Of a stretch of DNA of 64,000 nucleotides, positions 63,869 to 64,000 are shown piece after piece (position 1 is the stretch's first letter; each line of letters opens with the position of its first letter). This stretch comes from Alphaproteobacteria bacterium (GTDB taxonomy: Bacteria; Pseudomonadota; Alphaproteobacteria; Micavibrionales; Micavibrionaceae). Made by a program: the position numbers and the translations under genes. The DNA is taken from positions 21,881-85,880 of the forward strand of contig JAJRSA010000015.1 in NCBI GenBank assembly GCA_024279035.1. The letters are read 5' to 3'. The notes beneath the pieces are model-generated. The model saw only the letters and a program-made list of their open reading frames with translations, was not told where the DNA came from and did no database searches.

Positions 63869-64000
63869 TTAAAATCTTTTTAATATTTGCTATCCTTCCT
63901 TAGGCAACTTTGGAGGTTTAAATGTCGCATACTTATCCTAGTGATATAACTCGCAATCAATTTGAAAACATACGCCATATTTTAGAGAGTTCACGTAAGA
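63869..64000 (+). mobile_element. IS5-family insertion element, left end and start of transposase
   Basis: The end TTAAAATCTTTT (63869-63880) equals the remnant end beside parB (57369-57380). The transposase begins at the ATG 63922-63924, with GGAGG six bases upstream, and encodes SHTYPSDITRNQFENIRHIL then ESSRK, the N-terminus of IS5-family transposases. It runs off the window. It interrupts the amino-acid-binding protein gene. Confidence 0.75.

Overview
The window is about 64 kb of an AT-rich alphaproteobacterial chromosome around its replication origin. Three things point there: the order rho, hemJ, hemH, hemE followed by an origin-like spacer and an origin-adjacent orphan gene; the mnmE, mnmG, rsmG, parA, parB block with parS sites; and the aroA, cmk, rpsA and hemD, Mic60-like, hemY arrangements. 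A partial DotA/TraY-type type IV secretion gene suggests a lineage that interacts with other cells. Biosynthetic genes (aroA, pyrC, haem genes, fabF) are intact, so this is not an extremely reduced genome. The lineage cannot be placed further from this sequence alone.

Layout. 1-1.4 kb: 3'-incomplete DotA/TraY gene (minus). 1.7-17.2 kb: housekeeping genes (acpP-fabF; gyrB-argS; ihfB-lapA; rpiA; aroA-cmk-rpsA; a GGDEF/EAL protein; pyrC-DUF2726) with palindromic repeats between some of them. 17.2-19.6 kb: a 24-residue Cys-rich microprotein, cysS, then an acetyltransferase gene lying between a partial copy and the intact copy of the SRP RNA gene. 19.6-23.9 kb: envelope polysaccharide genes (flippase-like, O-antigen-ligase-like, acyltransferase, sulfotransferase, TylF-type methyltransferase). 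24-32.5 kb: dnaB, ctaB, a lipoprotein, a porin, miaA followed by two overlapping microproteins and a hydrolase, then a sparse stretch with two small genes, and an L,D-transpeptidase. 32.5-37.5 kb: rho, haem genes and the putative oriC. 37.6-46.2 kb: a stress/accessory zone with a Bax-inhibitor-like protein, TerD, a Ca/Na antiporter, TerA, recN, a membrane protein with eight CXXC motifs that carries a parS site, and a three-gene cassette of unknown function. 46.2-49.7 kb: a dienelactone hydrolase, an N-formylglutamate-amidohydrolase-like gene coupled to an ATP-grasp gene, and a TrpR-like regulator. 49.8-57.4 kb: mnmE, an ABC exporter, mnmG, rsmG, parA, parB. 57.4-58.5 kb: mobile-element debris and a decayed gene. 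58.6-64 kb: a truncated purine permease, hemD, an HTH-Mic60-like protein, hemY, an amino-acid ABC permease, and a binding-protein gene cut by an IS5-family element running off the window.

How the genes work together. ParA/ParB with four 16-bp parS sites (three inside mnmG/rsmG, one 10.5 kb away) form the chromosome-segregation system beside oriC. hemJ, hemH, hemE, hemD, hemY and ctaB cover much of late haem and haem O synthesis. TerD, TerA and the antiporter look like one calcium/metal stress module; the terD-like gene has a ten-base homopolymer just after its start codon, so it may be phase-variable. The least understood candidates are the three-gene cassette at 44.5-46.2 kb, with an operator-like palindrome at its first start codon, and the ATP-grasp/formylglutamate-hydrolase pair at 47-49.3 kb. 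Both are compact, translationally coupled accessory operons without an assigned role.

All family assignments are from reading the translated sequences and recalled family motifs. No database search was run.
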